In this document: in pieces, positions 45,006 to 55,223 of the stretch
Numbering within the stretch: the first letter of the stretch is position 1
Layout of the letters: each line of letters opens with the position of its first letter
From: Atkinsonella hypoxylon
Taxonomy: Eukaryota > Ascomycota > Sordariomycetes > Hypocreales > Clavicipitaceae
Assembly: GCA_000729835.1 (NCBI GenBank)
Contig: JFHB01000075.1
Location: 62,001-126,000 of the forward strand
Length of the DNA: 64,000 nucleotides
Reading direction: 5' to 3'
Program-made: the position numbers and the translations under genes
The notes under the pieces: model-generated
The model's database searches: none
What the model saw: the letters and a program-made list of their open reading frames with translations, nothing else
Told to the model about the DNA's origin: nothing

Positions 45006-45770
45006 ATGTCGTCTACGGAATCAAAAATAATATCGAAAGGCCCCTTGGTACGGCAAACCACTACCCTACCAGTCCAAACGGCCAGCTTGTGGTCAAGACA
45101 GTAGACTGGAACGCTTACCGATAATCTAGCCTGATAGTGAAGCCCAATGGATTAAGCTCAGAAAGTAAGCAAAAGCCCCCTACCAGCCTCAATTAACTCG
45201 TCACCACGACTTTGCTCATTCAGTCGTCGTAGAATCAACTACAAAGACCCTAATGGTACCGAGCGAACATGGGAATCGGCCGAGCGTTGCACGCGCCCCA
45301 AGGATGGCGAGATCGACGGCGTCGGAATGGTTGCAATCCTTGATAAGCCGACAGGCAAAGAAATCATATTACAAAAGCAATATCGGCCTCCTATCGACAA
45401 GGTCACAGTCGAGGTTCCAGCAGGACTGGTAGATGCTGGTGAGTCAGCTGAGGAAGCAGCCGTGCGAGAATTGCGAGAAGAAACGGGTTACGTCGGTGTG
45501 GTCATGGAGACGACACCCATCATGTACAATGACCCCGGCTTTTGCAACACGAATCTCCGCATGGTACACATGACGATCGACATGACTTTGCCAGAGAATC
45601 AGAACCCGAAGCCGCAATTGGAAGACGGGGAATTCATCGATGTATTCACCGTCAAGCTGGCAAATCTGTGGGAGGAGTGTAAACGATTGGAGAAGGAGGG
45701 CTGCGCTATCGATGCACGCGTGGGAACATTCGCTGAAGGACTGCTTCTAGCCCGAAAATATAATCTCTAG
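45006..45770 (+). CDS. Nudix hydrolase, ADP-ribose pyrophosphatase type (three exons)
   Basis: Exons 45006-45047, 45130-45164 and 45233-45770 give 204 aa; both introns are GT-AG (GTACGG...TCTAG and GTAAGC...CGTAG) and keep frame, yielding I-N-Y-K-D-P-N-G-T-E-R-T-W-E-S-A upstream of the ORF visible without splicing. The Nudix box is complete at residues 90-112: G-L-V-D-A-G-E, seven residues, then R-E-L-R-E-E-T-G-Y. The preceding Q-Y-R-P-P and P-A-G-L-V are the ADP-ribose-binding surroundings seen in NUDT5 and yeast Ysa1. It should hydrolyse ADP-ribose and related ADP-sugars to AMP and the sugar phosphate with Mg2+. It is cytosolic by lack of signal. It ends 112 bp from the 3' end of a second Nudix gene on the other strand. 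Confidence 0.95.
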
Positions 45771-45882
45771 TTTTTCAATGAATTATGACATCTTCGAAGA
45801 CCTAGGTACAGCCAACGATCATGGAATATAGAATATAGACCTAGTTTTGCCATTCGGCACTGTGGTTCTGCAGTTGGCGCAT

Positions 45883-46935
45883 TCAGATTTGTTTCTCTCT
45901 CTTCAAGCCTTCCCACAGTGCTACCGCCGCCAAGCATTTTGCATCTCGCGCACCCACTTTCCAGATATCTTTCATTGGAATCACCTTGAGCGTGATCTTC
46001 TCTCCATGAGATCTCAACCCAGTCAGCTTCCCGCTCCAATCCTTCAACTGTGACCTTGGGATTCTCTTCTCATGGCTGTAGATCGTAACATGCTCATCGC
46101 ACCCACCCGCACTAGGAAACACCGCTGCCGGGAGTTTTTCTGTCTCCTCATCGGCGTCTCCCACAGCCTTGTCTGCCAACTCATTCAGACATACTAGCTC
46201 GTTCTCATGAATCGTCAAGCCCAGCTCCTCCTCGATCTCCTTGGCCGCAGCGCCTTTAAAACTTCCCGAGTCATCTACCATGCCGGCCGGCAGCTCTACG
46301 AACCCCAAGCTCCCCGCTGGGACGCGCGGCTGCACTGTCAGTACGACATATCGTTCCTCTGAGTAAGCAGGAACATCGTCTGGAATGAGCATGACCAGCA
46401 TGGCGACAGTTGGTCCGCGGAGTAGTGCTATTGCCGGGAGGGATTCGCCGGTAGAGTTGGATACTTTCGCGGCGAGTTTGACGAAGCCTATACGTTCATT
46501 GCTGAAGAGGTCATAGGACTGGACATTGATTGACCGCAGAATGTATGGATCTGAGTGGAAAGGGTGGGAGGCATTGCTTTGAAGAGCCAAGGACTTGTTT
46601 AGATTGGCAATCCATTCCTGTTTGAAGGACAAAATTTAGTTCTATCAGGTGAGAGTCGGCACATTGAGCGGTACCTTAAATGGTCTGAAAGACTTTAGTT
46701 GCCTTGGCGTAAGTCCGTCCGGAAGGTGTATAGCGACCTCGTGGAGAGGCGGCGATGCGGCCATGGTTTGTTGGAACCTCAGAGGGAGAAATGAGCGAGT
46801 AGTTTTGAAAATATGATTGAAAGGTGATTGAATCCGCCGTCTACCAACAGAAAGAAATAGGTAGTTTCTCGGGCTTCTCATCCTGGGGCGTGGTTGACAT
46901 GTAGAGAATGCCAGATGCTGGGTAGGACCTGGCAC
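45883..46935 (-). CDS. Nudix hydrolase, ADP-sugar diphosphatase (NUDT14-like), two exons
   Basis: Exons 46935-46675 and 46617-45883 on the minus strand give 331 aa; the 57-nt intron is GTACCG...AACAG and joins R-P-F-K to E-W-I-A-N. The enzyme core has V-Q-P-R-V-P-A-G-S-L-G-F-V-E-L-P-A-G-M-V just before a variant Nudix box: the position of the first conserved Glu is Gly and the Arg of R-E is Lys (K-E-I-E-E-E-L-G-L), while the catalytic E-x-x-E-E is kept. Such relaxed boxes are known in the NUDT14-like branch. The N-terminus from 46935 is Arg/Ser/Phe-rich and lacks acidic residues, like a mitochondrial presequence; an internal Met (46764) would give a cytosolic form starting M-A-A-S-P-P. Which start is used cannot be decided here. 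It faces the other Nudix gene tail to tail. Confidence 0.9.
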
Positions 46936-47551
46936 TTGCAGCTGGTTGTAGATGCCAAGAGAAGCAGGTATGACCTCATCATGATTAAGTAAGTACCTAC
47001 CCAGATAGGTAGGTATGGCGTAGGTATTGCAAGTTGGGTGCGAACCCTTGGTGTGCAGCTCGACTAAAATCTGGGGAAATAATTAATTTCACACTGGATC
47101 TAGCTGGATTAAGCCACGCACACTAAAGAATCAGCCTTTTTTTAAAGCTCTTTTTTAGAATTTCTTTCCTCCTAGTAGCTACTAATCTAAACACTTGCGT
47201 ATCAATTATTAATGCATCAATCAACGCATTCCTTCGGTAGTCAATCAGTTGCTCCGTCCGTTATTCAGGGATGATGGTGCTTGTTATTGCATTTCGGCGA
47301 CACTCACGCTTCAGCGGGGAATTGACTTTCACTAAAAAAAATGTCCTCTGTCTGCTCACGAGACTTTATTGGCTATATTTTGATAATTGTAAAGCATGCT
47401 ACAAATCGACCCTAGTGCTGTTGGGAAAATGATGATATCCGCTACCATTATACGCCCAGCCGACATGCAAATGAACAGCACAAAGTCACCCACACGAGAA
47501 TTCAAAAGCCTGGAGGAATTGTGTACCTGAAGCAATTGGATTTGTCTTGTG
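46936..47551. other. Intergenic region, no gene seen
   Basis: Promoter side of the second Nudix gene and 3' flank of the methyltransferase gene, both on the minus strand. GTACCTAC/TAGGTAGG words occur at about 46990-47015. No coding content recognised. Confidence 0.5.
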
Positions 47552-48307
47552 TCATCGCCCAAGAACCAAGTAGACAAAGCTCAGTATCCCTCTATAGATG
47601 GTAAAGTACTCAAGCTCACGAGAATTCTGCTGGTTCCTGATCTTGGCGGCCTTGGGGTGTTCGCGATTATCAATCAGCCACTCTCTAATTCCTTTTCTAT
47701 ATCCTAACTCGAAATCGTCCCATTCCTGTTGATTAGCGACACTCAAGTGTAATATTTCCCATCCTCTGTCTTGACACATGGTGATCAAATCAATCAGGTG
47801 CTCGACCTCTTTGAAAGCGTCGCCTGCGGCCTTTGTCGGCGGCTTCTCCCAACATGTGTCTCCGATGAGCACTTTCCCGCGTGGCACGATCTGGGCGAGA
47901 TGCTCCAACATCTCACGGGTTCCGCCCAACGTGTGGGATGAGCCGATACAGATGGCACGGTCGGCAGACAAATTCCAATCTCGTGCCGATTGCTGCACAA
48001 AGTTAACATTGAGTCGACGGTCGGCGGCCGCCTGGCGCGCACGCTCTATTACATGTGGATCGATATCGACGCCAGTTGCAGGTGTTCGTGATATTTCTGC
48101 CGCGCGAAGAATCATCTCTCCCCATCCACACCCCAGGTCAACAATGGAGTGGGCATTTTCGAGATCCATGTGGTCAAGCAAGTTGCGCGCGTGATCTTCG
48201 GATAGCGGGCTGTTCCATTTTAAGCGATGGTATTCGACCGTCTTCGGCTCCGCGCCCATGTTAAGAGATAGATGCCTGAGGACGTTCGTGTGCTTCGATT
48301 GATTCAT
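47552..48307 (-). CDS. Class I SAM-dependent methyltransferase
   Basis: 251 aa, single exon on the minus strand. Motif I is clear at about residues 55-63, V-D-L-G-C-G-W-G-E, followed by G-V-D-I-D-P (motif II, acidic residue for the SAM ribose), D-W-N-L near motif III and G-K-V-L-I-G-D-T-C-W-E-K-P-P after motif IV. This is the small-molecule methyltransferase fold with the D-x-G-C-G-W-G wording seen in ubiquinone/cyclopropane-type and many fungal enzymes of unknown substrate. The C-terminal 25 residues are hydrophobic and aromatic (F-V-Y-L-V-L-G-R). There is no signal peptide. The first Met (48307) is followed 16 residues later by M-G-A-E-P, which could be the true start. The substrate cannot be named. 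Confidence 0.88.
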   Translation of the reverse strand: MNQSKHTNVLRHLSLNMGAEPKTVEYHRLKWNSPLSEDHARNLLDHMDLENAHSIVDLGCGWGEMILRAAEISRTPATGVDIDPHVIERARQAAADRRLNVNFVQQSARDWNLSADRAICIGSSHTLGGTREMLEHLAQIVPRGKVLIGDTCWEKPPTKAAGDAFKEVEHLIDLITMCQDRGWEILHLSVANQQEWDDFELGYRKGIREWLIDNREHPKAAKIRNQQNSRELEYFTIYRGILSFVYLVLGR

Positions 48308-49635
48308 GCATGGAAAAAAAGCGTCAGTAGGAGACTAAGTTGATTCAGAGCAAGGGGGACATTGTTGGACAAGAGTCAATGATTATTAGCGACCGTCTGC
48401 TTGAAGGGGAGTCGTAGACAGGGTACAGTGTGCATGCAGATTACTTGGCAATTACGTCAAGTGTCGCACGAAGAGCTGCGTTTTTATTCAATAACCAAGA
48501 AAGGAATTCATTCAGATCCAGATGAATACTAACTAACTAACTACAAAATAGATCAAGACGGATTTTCCTTCCAATGTATAGAGGAAAGTGATGTAACTCG
48601 TCACGTACCTGGTTGCGTAACAAGTTGTGTTACCCCTCTTCTCTTTATGAGAGATTATCGTACCCTTGTGGTATGCTGAACGAGACAAAATGCCTGTCCT
48701 GAAGTGTTGTGAATGGCTATTTGTGCCGGTGATTACGCCGATCTGTCGATGCCGGTTGTAAGTTGGGAATCGGCATTGCTGACTGGCACACGGAATTTAT
48801 GGGGACTGGCAGGCTTGCCAGTTGCCACAAACTGGCGAATAAGTAACTATGTTTCTGCCAGGAAAGAAGGAACGAAACAAGGTGTAACGCGGCCTTCCAG
48901 TTCATACATGTATACAAAGGCAAGTATTGCCCGCCTCTGCCACGGAAGACTCTGCCACGCTCTCTCCAGAACGGCACTGTCGTGAAGGCTGTATGTCGCT
49001 CCGTATTTAATATAGATACTAGAGCAAGAAGGGAAAGTAGAGATGTGAGAAGAACATAGAGGTTACAGTTGTCTACGTAGGATTCTATGTTTGGAAGTAT
49101 AACTGCCCATGGGAGGCAAAATTGCAGAATATTGACTGGGCTGCAACCTCTGTGTGACTTTGTGCAAATAGAATCTGATTAAGTCAATTTCGACAATGGA
49201 CAAAAGGAACAACAGGTTTACACTTGTTGAAGCTGCTGTTAAATAATATATTAGCACTGATAGACTGCACGCTGTGAATTTGCATATGTCCCACATATAT
49301 TCATATCACGGTACACGATCCCATTGCAGTATTTGAAAAAGAGTGGATCATGTTCATGACTATCTACTAGATGACAAAAAAAAAAAAAAACTCATTACTC
49401 ACTATCATGGCTATTTTCCCTTTAGTACTTTGAATTCATGCTAGTAGAAATACACAGTTTATGCCGAGAGGTTACGGAGCATTTAGTGTTAATATAGAAG
49501 GCGTCATGTCTCAACTTGAAGAGTCGGGCGGCTGATATTCCCGGACCCACAGCTGCGTGCGTCGTTCTGGAGCTGAAGCTGGAGTCCCTAGACCCAGCTT
49601 CGAAGCTTCCACCACAACGTGCTGCATCATTCGAC
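48308..49635. other. Intergenic region, no gene seen
   Basis: Divergent promoter space between the methyltransferase and EMC1 genes. There is a 15-base A tract at 49376-49390 and a short dyad GTAACAAGTTGTGTTAC at 48616-48632. The in-frame ATG at 49516 upstream of EMC1 would precede the signal peptide with 40 uncharacteristic residues and was not used. Confidence 0.5.
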
Positions 49636-52609
49636 ATGCGGCACAACTTCCAATCTGCCCTATTCCTGGGCTTATCCTCGCTCGTAGCGGCCGTGTTCAA
49701 GGACGAAGTCGGCGATATCGATTTCCACTACTCCCTCGTCGGCTTGCCACAGCAAGAAACCACCTTCTTCCATCGTCCACGCAAGGAAGACAAGGCCAGC
49801 TTGCTGTACACTTTGGGTGACGTCGGCGTCATTGGTGCCATTAACCCGAGCAATGGCAATATAGTGTGGCGGCAACATATTAGTGACGGCATTGCAAATG
49901 GCGGTGGCCACCTGAGAGCTCCGGCGGGCGAGAACTGGGTCGCTTCAGGCTACGGTTCGAAGGTCCAGACGTGGAACGCCCTCACGGGCAGGAATATATG
50001 GGAAAGGGAATTTAACGGCCGGATCAAGGATGTTGAAATCATCGAGTTGACCGAATCATCGAGAAAGGACGTTCTCGCCTTGTTCGATGAGGACGGCGTC
50101 ACGGTTTTGCGACGATTACATGGGGCCCTAGGAAATGTTGTTTGGGAATTCCGTGAGACGAGCAAGGACATTCCAGTTCAAGTTTCGACCAATATTGCCA
50201 ATATCTATGTTCTGAGCTTATATGGATCTCCCGGTTCGTACAACTTAAAGGTCACGTCTCTCGACTTCGCCACAGGGGATCGAGTCGATCACTGGTCTGT
50301 TGGCAACAATGGTGACATCCATGGAGCAGAGGATGTCATGTTTGTAGGCGCAAACTCGGCTGCGCCCATCGCTGCTTGGACTAATCGCGGATTGTCAAAA
50401 TTGAGCATCAATGTCCTAGGTACGAAGACGAGGCAGCATTTTACGTTGCCCGATGATACTGTTTCTGTCTGTGTCCATGCTCCTCATCTGACTCAATCAC
50501 TTCCGCATTTCCTGGTCCACATTGACACGAAAACCGGCCATAAGGGTGAGGTATACCATACCGACCTCAAGACAGGACAAGTCGCCAAAGCATACGAACT
50601 ACCACATCTTGCTGGAAAAGGCGCATTCTCTATCAGCTCGGAAGCAGCCAATGTGTACTTTACGCGCATCACCGGCGATGAAGTAATTGTTGTCTCGTCC
50701 GAATCGCATGGTGTTTTGGCTCGTTGGCCCTACAAAATGAAGGAGAAACATCATGCCATTCAAGCCGTTTCTGAAGTTGTCAGAAAGGCTGGTGGTAAAG
50801 ATTTTGCGGTTCGCTCTGCCGCCGTGACTACTGGTGACGATTGGGCATTGATTCGTAATGGAGAGGTCGATTGGATTAGGCACGAAGGACTTTCCGGTGC
50901 TGTGGCTGCTGTTTGGGCCGAGATCCCGGAGGCCGAGAGACTTGCAGAAGTCCTGGCGGAGGAAGCTCATGCTAACCCCATGGCAGCTTACATCCACCGC
51001 GTCAAACGCCATGTAGCGGACTTGCAGTACCTCCCATCTTTTCTCGCGCGTCTTCCACAGCGCATTGTGGACGGCGTGTTTAATGCTCATCTATATGGAC
51101 CGAAGGATGCTTTGCACCGAGACGCCTTTGGATTCAACAAGATCGTCGTTCTTGCGACTCGTCGTGGTCGGTTTTACGGTCTGGACACAGGCCGCCATGG
51201 TAAGATTCTATGGTCAACGCCCGTGTTCAAACCTCGACCTGGCGAGCCTTTTTCCGTCAAGGGCATTGTAGTCAACAACGACGAGGGTTTTCTGGTTGTC
51301 ATTGGATCAAATGGCGAGCGTGCTGTTCTTCGCACCGTCACGGGACAAGTCGTTGAGAGTCATCAGCCCGGTTCTTTCCCCAAGATTGCCAGTACTGCTG
51401 TTGTCGGCGACAAATCCAACAGGTGGCTTCTTGCACTTGACGCTGATGGTCTCCCAGTGCCTAACATTCCCATTGGGACTTTGCCCAACGACACTGTTGT
51501 TCTCCGAGACGGGGATCAGGGTCTCAGAGGCGTTAAATTGTCATCCAACGATGGAAAGATTGGTCGAGCTGAGGTCTGGTGGCTCCACATTGGCAAAGGC
51601 GAACGAGTTGTCACTGTTGCCACTCTGCCAGACCACAACCCCATTGCATCTATCGGACGCGTGCTTGGTGACCGCAAGGTCGCGTACAAATATTTGAATC
51701 CGAATACGATCGTTGTCGCCACTATTGAAGATGGTACAAACAAACTATCTGTCAAGTTAGTCGACACCATTTCTGGTCAAGTGCTGTCTTCTCAATCGTA
51801 CGACGGAGTAGACCCAACCAAGAGTGTGTCCTGTGCCATGGTCGAGAATTGGTACGCATGTACATTCTTCGGCGACTACGTGGTCGATGACGGGACAAAC
51901 CGTGCCATCAAGGGATATCAAATCGTTGTCTCGGACCTGTTCGAATCGCCCGAGTCCAATGACCGAGGCCCCCTGGGGGATGCAGAGACGTTTTCGTCTC
52001 TGAACCCCGTCGACACACCTTCTGGCGTGCCTCTGCCTTGGGTCACTTCTCAGGCCATAGTCTTATCCCAACCATTGCAAAAACTAACCACCACCCAGAC
52101 TCTGCAAGGCATCACCAGCCGCCAGCTTCTTGCGTATCTCCCCGAAAGCCACGGTATTCTCACTCTTTCCAGACACATCCTCGACCCTCGCCGACCTGTT
52201 GACCGAGATCCCACCGCGGCTGAAATTGAAGCTGAGTCGCTCGTGAAGTATGCACCACAGTTCGAGATTGATGGCCGAGGCATTGTGTCTCACGAATTGG
52301 ATGTCATTGGAGTAGAAGGCATCATCTCCACACCGGCTGTTGTTGAGAGCACGAGTCTCATTTTCGCTTATGGCATAGATGTCTTCGGCACACGATCTAG
52401 CCCCAGTGGTCTGTTTGACATCCTTGGCAAAGGCTTCAACAAAGTGACGCTCGTGGGCACTGTTTCAGCATTGTTCGCTGGCGTTTTGTTCCTGGCTCCT
52501 ATGGTCAGTGCTACTCTATATCGCATCTCTATCACGTGCATCCCTCGTGCTGACAATCTTCTAGATCAGGAGGAAGCAAATTGATAGACGGTGGGAAGCA
52601 TTTTTGTAG
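49636..52609 (+). CDS. EMC1: ER membrane protein complex subunit 1 (two exons)
   Basis: Exons 49636-52503 and 52565-52609 give 970 aa. The final 61-nt intron (GTCAGT...TTCTAG) precedes a 15-codon last exon that encodes the conserved end I-R-R-K-Q-I-D-R-R-W-E-A-F-L; reading through it gives a false tail. Residues 1-18 are a cleavable signal peptide ending S-L-V-A-A-V, then F-K-D-E-V-G-D-I-D-F-H-Y, the EMC1 start. The lumenal part is a PQQ-like beta-propeller (W-R-Q-H-I and repeated G-x-x-x-W strands), with the DUF1620 domain after about residue 740, one transmembrane helix (V-S-A-L-F-A-G-V-L-F-L-A-P-M) and a short basic cytosolic tail. EMC1 is the large lumenal scaffold of the EMC insertase, which places tail-anchored and multipass proteins in the ER membrane. 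It is convergent with the next gene. Confidence 0.96.
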
Positions 52610-53342
52610 AAAAGGAGTCTTTTTTATTTTTTATGGGAAAATGGAGATCAACCGTGCTATATGATGATGAGCAAGAAATGAGGGAGCTAATGCGTTATGT
52701 TTGGACTATCGGAACTGATGTTTGATTCCAGCAAATATGGCGGCATGGCGTTACGACGATTCGGAGACTTGGGTTGTACGAGGTTGCATTGAAGACAAAA
52801 TATCACAGGTCAGACTCTGTAGTAGACTTTCGAGGCAGCCTATCTGATCAAATCATGACGTGGAGAAATCGACCTGGAGCCAAACTTATCTGCACTGCTG
52901 TCCGTTCGCAACTGGTACGGATTGGAAGACGAGCCCGATACATGTAGATTCGGTTGCCTACTTAGCCGACCTCATGTATCTTCGTCTGCGCCGCAGGTAT
53001 CATGGGAACACTTATTCGAGCAACCAGCGATAGTTACCAGCTTGTTCATATTGTATGTTAGGCCTTGTCTGCCGTTGAGTCCCAGTTTGGGACGTGGGGA
53101 TGGGGAATCATGTTTCTTGCCGAAGGGCGTCTTCGGTGTCAGAAGGCGCCTCTGCCGCTGGAAAGCCAATTCAATTTCGCGAGGTCTTTGCGACTTTCCA
53201 TTTTAAAATTTGTTACATTACGCCATCACAACTATATCTCAGTGAATTCGATTGGGAATAAGAATTGTTCTTATGAGCATTGTACAGAAATTATTCCGAG
53301 ATGAACCAAATTTGACACGTCTTACTGCAGACCAGCTGCTAT
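52610..53342. other. Intergenic 3' flanks of convergent genes
   Basis: No gene seen between the EMC1 stop and the stop of the minus-strand phosphoesterase. It presumably contains both 3' UTRs and poly(A) sites. Confidence 0.55.
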
Positions 53343-55223
53343 CTAGCATTTCTTGGGCCAGTTGTTGCCGATCCATTGCGATAACTTGTATGTCATCGTC
53401 CCTTCCATATATACCTTGACATCATCGCTGCTGTAATCAGCTCCAGCAAATTTGAGTGCAGGGATAATCCAGGGCTGTATGAAGTCAATGTAGACAAAGT
53501 CAACTGTCTTGGGTTCGCCCTCCTTGGGGAAATTAATCTCGGACTGAACACAGTTTGGGACGGAGTAGACTGGAAGTGCTTTATGCACGGTATCGTCTCC
53601 GTCAGTGCCCATATCGTCCTTTGTAGTGTACCCGACAATGAGCTCTGGGTCCTCAACGCTGCGAAGTTCCAATCTAGTGTCATCACCATCGTCCTCGATA
53701 ACAGCAGGTGACCGGCCACGGTCGGATGCGAACATCAATTCGGGAAGCGCCATGAACTTGGTCTCGGCTCCGTGAGTACTTAAAATCTTGTCTGCGCTAT
53801 TGAGGATGGTCAGGACTTTCCTCGCAATGTCGTATGGCACATCGGGGATATAGTTGAACCCGCTCGTAAAGGGTGAGAGCGAGTACGTAGAGTCCAGCGT
53901 GAATGCACCTTTGAAGATGTCGAAGCGAATTCCGCCCGTATTCATAATGGCTAGACGGGACTTATCTTTGCGCTTTTCGTTCACCACAACGTCGGGAAAC
54001 ACCTCATCCTGGATCCAAGAGAAGATGCTCTCATTTCCAGGGTACTTGGCGCGAGTCATCCACAAACTCTTTGGTGCACAGCCGTATATGTAGTCGAGAT
54101 TCAGGGCCTTGCGAGCGCGTGCAATTTGCTTGCTGACGCGTTTACCCTCTTCAGTGGAAAAATTTGATTCATTGAGCCCAGTGTGGTAGTACATTCCTAG
54201 CAGGTTGGTATCGATGTACTTGCGATTGAACTTGAGTGAGGTCGCTTTGCCAGACACTTCCTTGGTCGTTTTTTTCTTGATACCATCAATTGACATGAAA
54301 CCGATTGTCTCAAAGTACCGCCCGGACGCCAGTGCTAAGGACTGCGAGTCAAAGACTCGTGCATCTCTCACATGAGCATGGCCGCCGAAAAAAGCGATGG
54401 GAGTGTGCCAATTCTGTTTTCGCAAGGCCGTGAAGATGGTGCGAAACTCTTCCATGCGCAAGCCAACATGACCAATGACAACAAACAGGTCTGGCTTCTC
54501 TCGAATCGCGTCTTGAAACCATTGTTCTTTGATAGCTTTTGCAACAGGCTGAACGATCGTGTTGTTGGCATTGCCGGTGAAGTCAAACAGGAAACCAAAT
54601 GCGACGATCTCTAGGCCCTGGTTCTTCGTCTTGAACTTGCGGTATCGCTGGGCCATGGGTTTTCGCTCGCCGGTATTGGGATCGATGTAGTCCAGATTCG
54701 ACGCGATGTACTTGTCCTTGAAGTTTTTGACCGTAGTATTGGCTTCGCAATCAGCCGTGCTGGCTTGATACAGTTCATGGTTTCCAGTGCAGATGAGATC
54801 TACATGGTTCTGTGCCCAGATGTCATAGTAGAAGAGTCCCTTGGGACTTGATCCGTCATAGAGGCCATTGCCTTCGACCCGGTCACCGGTATCAATGATT
54901 AGCAGGTCAGCACCTTTGTCATCGGCTCGCCTTTTTAAGTGGTGGGAGAAGGAGATGTAGTCCCCCCAGTCAGCAGAGTATTGAGGCCTGCAAAGTCCCG
55001 TCAGCTTCGACTCGTGGTAATTGTAATGAATATTGTCAAGTAATTGCTGAACGAACTCTAATAAATGGCCGTTAATCCAGCCATGTGTATCAGTTGTGTG
55101 CAGAAAGTTCAGTTGTCCCCAGGAGAGATCCCGCATCGGCGCTGCGACCGGCTTGACAGCTCCAGGCTGGGCAGCATGAGCAACAAGTGCGAGACAAGTA
55201 GCGAGCAGGCCGGTACGCGCCAT
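53343..55223 (-). CDS. Secreted/vacuolar calcineurin-like metallophosphoesterase, 5'-nucleotidase type (YHR202W-like), two exons
   Basis: Exons 55223-55057 and 54987-53343 on the minus strand give 603 aa. The 69-nt intron 54988-55056 is in frame and stop-free, with a rare donor GTTCGT, branch-like GCTGAC and acceptor TTTGCAG; removing it gives G-H-L-L-E-P-Q-Y-S-A-D-W-G-D-Y, the family sequence. The metal-binding motifs are complete: T-D-T-H-G-W, D-T-G-D-R-V, G-N-H-E, G-H-V and G-G-H-A-H. The C-terminal half is the 5'-nucleotidase-like domain (N-T-G-G-I-R-F-D substrate loop). Residues 1-18 from Met 55223 form a signal peptide (L-L-A-T-C-L-A-L-V-A-H-A). The yeast relative YHR202W is vacuolar. 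It probably hydrolyses nucleotides or other phosphoesters in a lumenal or extracellular place. The upstream frame to 55442 is untranslated leader. Confidence 0.93.
   Translation of the reverse strand: MARTGLLATCLALVAHAAQPGAVKPVAAPMRDLSWGQLNFLHTTDTHGWINGHLLEFVQQLLDNIHYNYHESKLTGLCRPQYSADWGDYISFSHHLKRRADDKGADLLIIDTGDRVEGNGLYDGSSPKGLFYYDIWAQNHVDLICTGNHELYQASTADCEANTTVKNFKDKYIASNLDYIDPNTGERKPMAQRYRKFKTKNQGLEIVAFGFLFDFTGNANNTIVQPVAKAIKEQWFQDAIREKPDLFVVIGHVGLRMEEFRTIFTALRKQNWHTPIAFFGGHAHVRDARVFDSQSLALASGRYFETIGFMSIDGIKKKTTKEVSGKATSLKFNRKYIDTNLLGMYYHTGLNESNFSTEEGKRVSKQIARARKALNLDYIYGCAPKSLWMTRAKYPGNESIFSWIQDEVFPDVVVNEKRKDKSRLAIMNTGGIRFDIFKGAFTLDSTYSLSPFTSGFNYIPDVPYDIARKVLTILNSADKILSTHGAETKFMALPELMFASDRGRSPAVIEDDGDDTRLELRSVEDPELIVGYTTKDDMGTDGDDTVHKALPVYSVPNCVQSEINFPKEGEPKTVDFVYIDFIQPWIIPALKFAGADYSSDDVKVYMEGTMTYKLSQWIGNNWPKKC

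Noticed and set aside
43164..48307. Secondary-metabolite gene cluster (MFS carrier, methyltransferase, regulator nearby)
   Set aside because: No polyketide synthase, peptide synthetase, terpene cyclase or similar core enzyme is present, and the Nudix genes are ordinary metabolism.
49516..49635. Upstream ATG extending EMC1 by 40 residues
   Set aside because: It would bury the signal peptide that begins at 49636; the extension has no family similarity.
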